Positions 61,463-64,000 of a DNA stretch of 64,000 nucleotides are shown here, piece by piece. Position numbers and translations under genes: made by a program. Under the pieces are notes generated by a model. It was not told the DNA's origin, made no database searches, and was given only the letters and a program-made list of their open reading frames with translations. This DNA is from Sulfurisoma sp963709555 (GTDB taxonomy: Bacteria; Pseudomonadota; Gammaproteobacteria; Burkholderiales; Rhodocyclaceae), in NCBI GenBank assembly GCA_963709555.1, contig CAVPWR010000008.1, positions 248,001 to 312,000 on the forward strand, in the 5' to 3' direction. Position 1 is the first letter of the stretch. Each line of letters starts with the position of its first letter.

Positions 61463-62963
61463 ACTCGAACAGTTCAATACTCGAAGTCTGCAATATCAGG
61501 GCGCCGGGAGTGCAATCGGTGAGCTGGATCCGCTCTGCATTGTCGCTGACCAGGGTGAAGGCTCCTGCCCGGTGAGTGCCTGATGCGGCCAGCAGCGCTT
61601 CGCCGCGTTGTGCAGCAACAAGGGGCGGCAGGCGGAAAGCCTCGGTTGCCGCATCTTCCGACAAGCTCTCGCCGCTGCCGTGGCGCACCAGTCGCACGGC
61701 TTCGGCTGCAGGCGCCAGCAGTTCCAGCCCAAGTTCAAGGTGTTCCGGATTGTCGCTGCGTGCCCAGCGCACTACGCAGAGCCCCCAAGGCTGATCGGCG
61801 GCGGGCTGCACCGCAAGCGCAGCACCGGCCATGATGCCGTGGGTATGGCCGGACACATGCATGATGGCGAGCCCGCCGGGGCTGTCATTGAGCATCATCC
61901 AGTCGGTCGCAGTGATGCCGGTGGCGCTGACGACGGGGGCCGCGTCGCCGCGCTGGTGATGCCACAAAGCCTGCAGGTCGGTGCAGACCTGAACGCGGCT
62001 GCTACTGCCGCGGCGCGGCATATGACGCATTGGCGGCGATACCCAGCGGCTGGCCGCGCGGTGCAGCGCCTGGCGCAGTGCAGGCGTGGCGGCGTGCTCG
62101 TCCAGTCCCAGTGCTTGGGGGCTTTCACCGGCGACGAACTGCTCGATGTGCTCGAGTGCCGACCGCCCCAATTCGCGGCAGGAAAAACACACGTTCTGTC
62201 CGTTGGCCAGCGGCGGGCGACGCACCGCAGCACAGGGCGCCTGGTCGCGGCTGTCGTTGATCCAGTACCAGGTTTCCGTCTGATTGCTGGCCGGCAGGGC
62301 ATCGGCAAATTCGATCTGGCCGGCGAACTCGCGCAGATAATCCAGCAGAAAGCCGAGTTCCGCCGGGGTGAAGCTCTGTGGCTGTGCGGCCGAGAGTGCC
62401 AGCATGGTCTTGAACTGGGTGACGACGGTATTGGCGCCAGCTGGCAGCGTACTGTCATGCGGCGTTGCGGCCATGGTCCAGTGATAGATCTCCTGGGCCG
62501 TGCGCCACATGTCCGGCGGGGCAGGGGCGGAAATCAGCAGCGCCACCTCCATCTGCTGTGTGAGATTGCCCATGGCCAGTGCACACAGCGATGTCGGGTT
62601 GAGGTGCAGGCTCTGCAGGCGCGCCCCGTCGGCTTCGCGCATGACCTTGCTGTAGGCTGCGGCAATGCCGCCGTGGACATCGAGCAGTCCCTGCGAGATC
62701 GTACGCAGCCGCCGGTCCACGGGCAACGATGTCTCGCGCAGCAACGGTTTCAGAGCGGCATTGACGGAATTTACGCGCGGCTGGAAGAGCTTCAGGATGC
62801 GTAGCAACTGCAGCGGCGCAACGCCCATGTCTTCTATCGCGGCCAGATGGTTGCGCAATGGAACCAGGTCGCGCAGCGAATCATCCGCCGGCGGCTGGGC
62901 AAGCCAGGCTAGCGCACTATCGAGGGCTGGCGATGAAACGGTAGGGTCGATCGATTGGGTCAT
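61431..62963 (-). CDS. Unknown ~510-aa cytoplasmic protein with a PilZ-like C-terminal segment
   Basis: There is no signal peptide or membrane helix. The first ~300 residues are helical (LRNHLAAIEDMGVAPLQLLR, IYHWTMAATPHDS). A CFSCREL motif is near residue 265. The C-terminal third has SRVQVCTDLQALWHH, then LNDSPGGLAIMHV, which resembles the PilZ (D/N)xSxxG motif, with a possible RxxxR-like site in MPRRGSSSRVQ. If real, it could bind cyclic di-GMP. I chose ATG 62963 (MTQSIDPTV), since the longer form to 63074 adds a basic, unstructured N-terminus; neither start has a strong ribosome site. Family uncertain. Confidence 0.6.
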   Translation of the reverse strand: MTQSIDPTVSSPALDSALAWLAQPPADDSLRDLVPLRNHLAAIEDMGVAPLQLLRILKLFQPRVNSVNAALKPLLRETSLPVDRRLRTISQGLLDVHGGIAAAYSKVMREADGARLQSLHLNPTSLCALAMGNLTQQMEVALLISAPAPPDMWRTAQEIYHWTMAATPHDSTLPAGANTVVTQFKTMLALSAAQPQSFTPAELGFLLDYLREFAGQIEFADALPASNQTETWYWINDSRDQAPCAAVRRPPLANGQNVCFSCRELGRSALEHIEQFVAGESPQALGLDEHAATPALRQALHRAASRWVSPPMRHMPRRGSSSRVQVCTDLQALWHHQRGDAAPVVSATGITATDWMMLNDSPGGLAIMHVSGHTHGIMAGAALAVQPAADQPWGLCVVRWARSDNPEHLELGLELLAPAAEAVRLVRHGSGESLSEDAATEAFRLPPLVAAQRGEALLAASGTHRAGAFTLVSDNAERIQLTDCTPGALILQTSSIELFEFTRDFSPSGL

Positions 62964-63085
62964 CGCGCGAGTACTAACGTCAACTGCTGAAAGGTCCACC
63001 GTGACCGGATTTCTGCCGCGGACTCCCGGCCGGGAAGCGCGTTTGATTCTAGTAGAATTCAAGGCTTCAAACATCAGGAAATTTC

Positions 63086-63637
63086 ATGCGGGGAACGCGA
63101 CAGGCGATCCGGCGCTTCATTCTCCCGGTTTTTCTGGCCGCGTTGTCCTGGGCATTGGCACCGGCCGCCGTTGCCGATGCCGGCAGCTTCTTCGACCCGT
63201 CACTCGGCGACTTCAAGGCCGAACTGGCGACGGCGTCGAAGGAGGGCAAGCAGGGTGTGCTGCTGATGTTCGAGGCCGCGGGCTGTCCCTACTGTCGCAA
63301 GATGAAGGAACAGGTGCTGAACCGTCCCGAGGTCCAGGCCTATTACCGCAAGCATTTCGTGAATTTTTCCGTCAACGTGCTCGGCAGCGTCACGGTGACC
63401 GACTTCTCCGGCCGCAGCGCCACCGAAAAGAGCTTCGCAAGGGAGCAGCGGGTACGCGGCACGCCGACATTCATTTTTGTCGGCGCCGACGGCAAGGAAA
63501 TGACGCGTTACTCCGGTGCCACCCGTGACGTGCGCGAATTCATGGAACTGGGCCGCTTCGTTGCCGAGGGGCACTGGCGCAAGCAGGATTTCCAGCAGTT
63601 CTACCGCAACCCTCAACCCGAAGGCAGAAGGCCGTGA
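63086..63637 (+). CDS. Periplasmic thioredoxin-like protein (SoxW-like)
   Basis: A 183-residue protein with a signal peptide (FILPVFLAALSWALAPAAVA) and a thioredoxin_2 fold: VLLMFEAAGCPYCRKMKEQV carries the redox CPYC pair, and RVRGTPTFIFVGADGKE the cis-proline. SoxW-type thioredoxins reduce periplasmic disulfides. The sox cluster is 47 kb away and the gene overlaps pyrF, so a general role is also possible. The start at 63086 gives a well-formed signal peptide. Confidence 0.82.
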   Translation: MRGTRQAIRRFILPVFLAALSWALAPAAVADAGSFFDPSLGDFKAELATASKEGKQGVLLMFEAAGCPYCRKMKEQVLNRPEVQAYYRKHFVNFSVNVLGSVTVTDFSGRSATEKSFAREQRVRGTPTFIFVGADGKEMTRYSGATRDVREFMELGRFVAEGHWRKQDFQQFYRNPQPEGRRP

Positions 63638-64000
63638 GTGAATTTTTGTCGGACAAACCCATTCCGGTGCATGACCGGCTGATCGTCGCGCTCGATGTCG
63701 CAGATGCTGCGGCGGCACGTGCCCTGGTGATGCAGCTAGGCGATGCCGTCAGTTTCTACAAGATCGGCCTCGAACTCTTCATGGCCGGCGGCTACTTCGA
63801 GCTGCTGGATTGGCTTACTGCCCAGGGCAAGAAGGTTTTTGTCGACCTCAAGTTCTTCGACGTGCCGGAAACCGTGCGTTCCGCCGTGCGTGCGCTGGCC
63901 GGCAGCGGCGCGACCTTCGCCACCGTCCATGGCAACCAGGCGATCATGGAGGCGGCGGTGCGCGACAAGGGCTCACTCAAGATCCTCGCCGTGACCGTAT
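63634..64000 (+). CDS. pyrF: Orotidine 5'-phosphate decarboxylase, cut by window end
   Basis: The GTG start at 63634 overlaps the previous TGA (GTGA). The protein begins VSEFLSDKPIPVHDRLIVALD and shows the OMP decarboxylase motifs LIVALDV, FYKIGLELF (Lys contact) and VFVDLKFFDVPETV (catalytic DLK). About 122 residues are visible of the usual ~230-240. It catalyses the last step of UMP synthesis. Short-type PyrF. Confidence 0.93.
   Translation, partial: MSEFLSDKPIPVHDRLIVALDVADAAAARALVMQLGDAVSFYKIGLELFMAGGYFELLDWLTAQGKKVFVDLKFFDVPETVRSAVRALAGSGATFATVHGNQAIMEAAVRDKGSLKILAVTV

Overview
The window reads as a GC-rich betaproteobacterial chromosome segment from a chemolithotrophic sulfur oxidiser (Rhodocyclales / Sulfuricellaceae / Thiobacillus-like). 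This placement is inferred from gene content and order: ilvB-ilvH-ilvC-psd-pssA-leuA, valS-holC-pepA-lptFG, a DUF3106/DUF3619/sigma group, and a dense dissimilatory sulfur-oxidation block. No rRNA or tRNA gene, CRISPR array, transposase or phage gene was seen.

Layout. (1) 1-8.6 kb: cell-surface/glycan genes (membrane glycosyltransferase tail, PAP2_3 membrane protein, YfhO-like protein, FAD oxidoreductase of the UDP-galactopyranose-mutase type, GtrA protein, another polytopic protein, truncated galE). Nearly all carry frameshifts, so this stretch is probably low-quality sequence or decaying genes. (2) 8.6-11.9 kb: a MacAB-type adaptor/ATPase/permease exporter, the permease also frameshifted. 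(3) 12.0-16.2 kb: sox thiosulfate-oxidation genes in transcription order soxY-soxZ-soxA-soxX-(terminator)-soxB on the minus strand, with no soxCD. (4) 16.3-18.3 kb: moaC and a BepA-like M48 protease. (5) 18.4-41.1 kb: the sulfite and sulfur-carrier block. sat diverges from aprBA. aprBA is followed by a YkgJ-type cysteine-cluster protein, a MoxR/CbbQ-like AAA+ ATPase and a NorD/CbbO-like VWA protein. On the minus strand follows qmoA-qmoB-hdrC-hdrB-CBS protein-(PPIase-like/methyltransferase fusion). Then come a phosphodiesterase and two small unknown genes, soeA and a fused soeB-soeC, tusA and dsrE2. (6) 41.3-43.8 kb: a heavily frameshifted OmpP1/FadL porin and an unknown secreted protein. (7) 43.9-64 kb: housekeeping genes (valS, holC, pepA, lptF, lptG, a sigma-factor group, branched-chain amino acid and phosphatidylethanolamine synthesis, leuA, a YihY-type protein, a PilZ-like protein, a thioredoxin and pyrF, which is cut by the window end).

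How it fits together (inference from family knowledge): thiosulfate is attacked in the periplasm by SoxYZ/AX/B. Without SoxCD the sulfane sulfur would go to stored or cytoplasmic sulfur. TusA and DsrE2 are cytoplasmic sulfur-relay proteins. Cytoplasmic sulfite can be oxidised directly by SoeABC, or through AprBA (electrons via QmoAB-HdrCB) with Sat releasing ATP. Perfect FNR-type boxes lie upstream of the sat/apr and soe transcription units, suggesting shared redox control. Two repeat families run through the window: a ~24-bp REP-like element that often overlaps gene ends, and an ~80-110-bp intergenic element whose end carries a Shine-Dalgarno-like sequence used by at least two genes.
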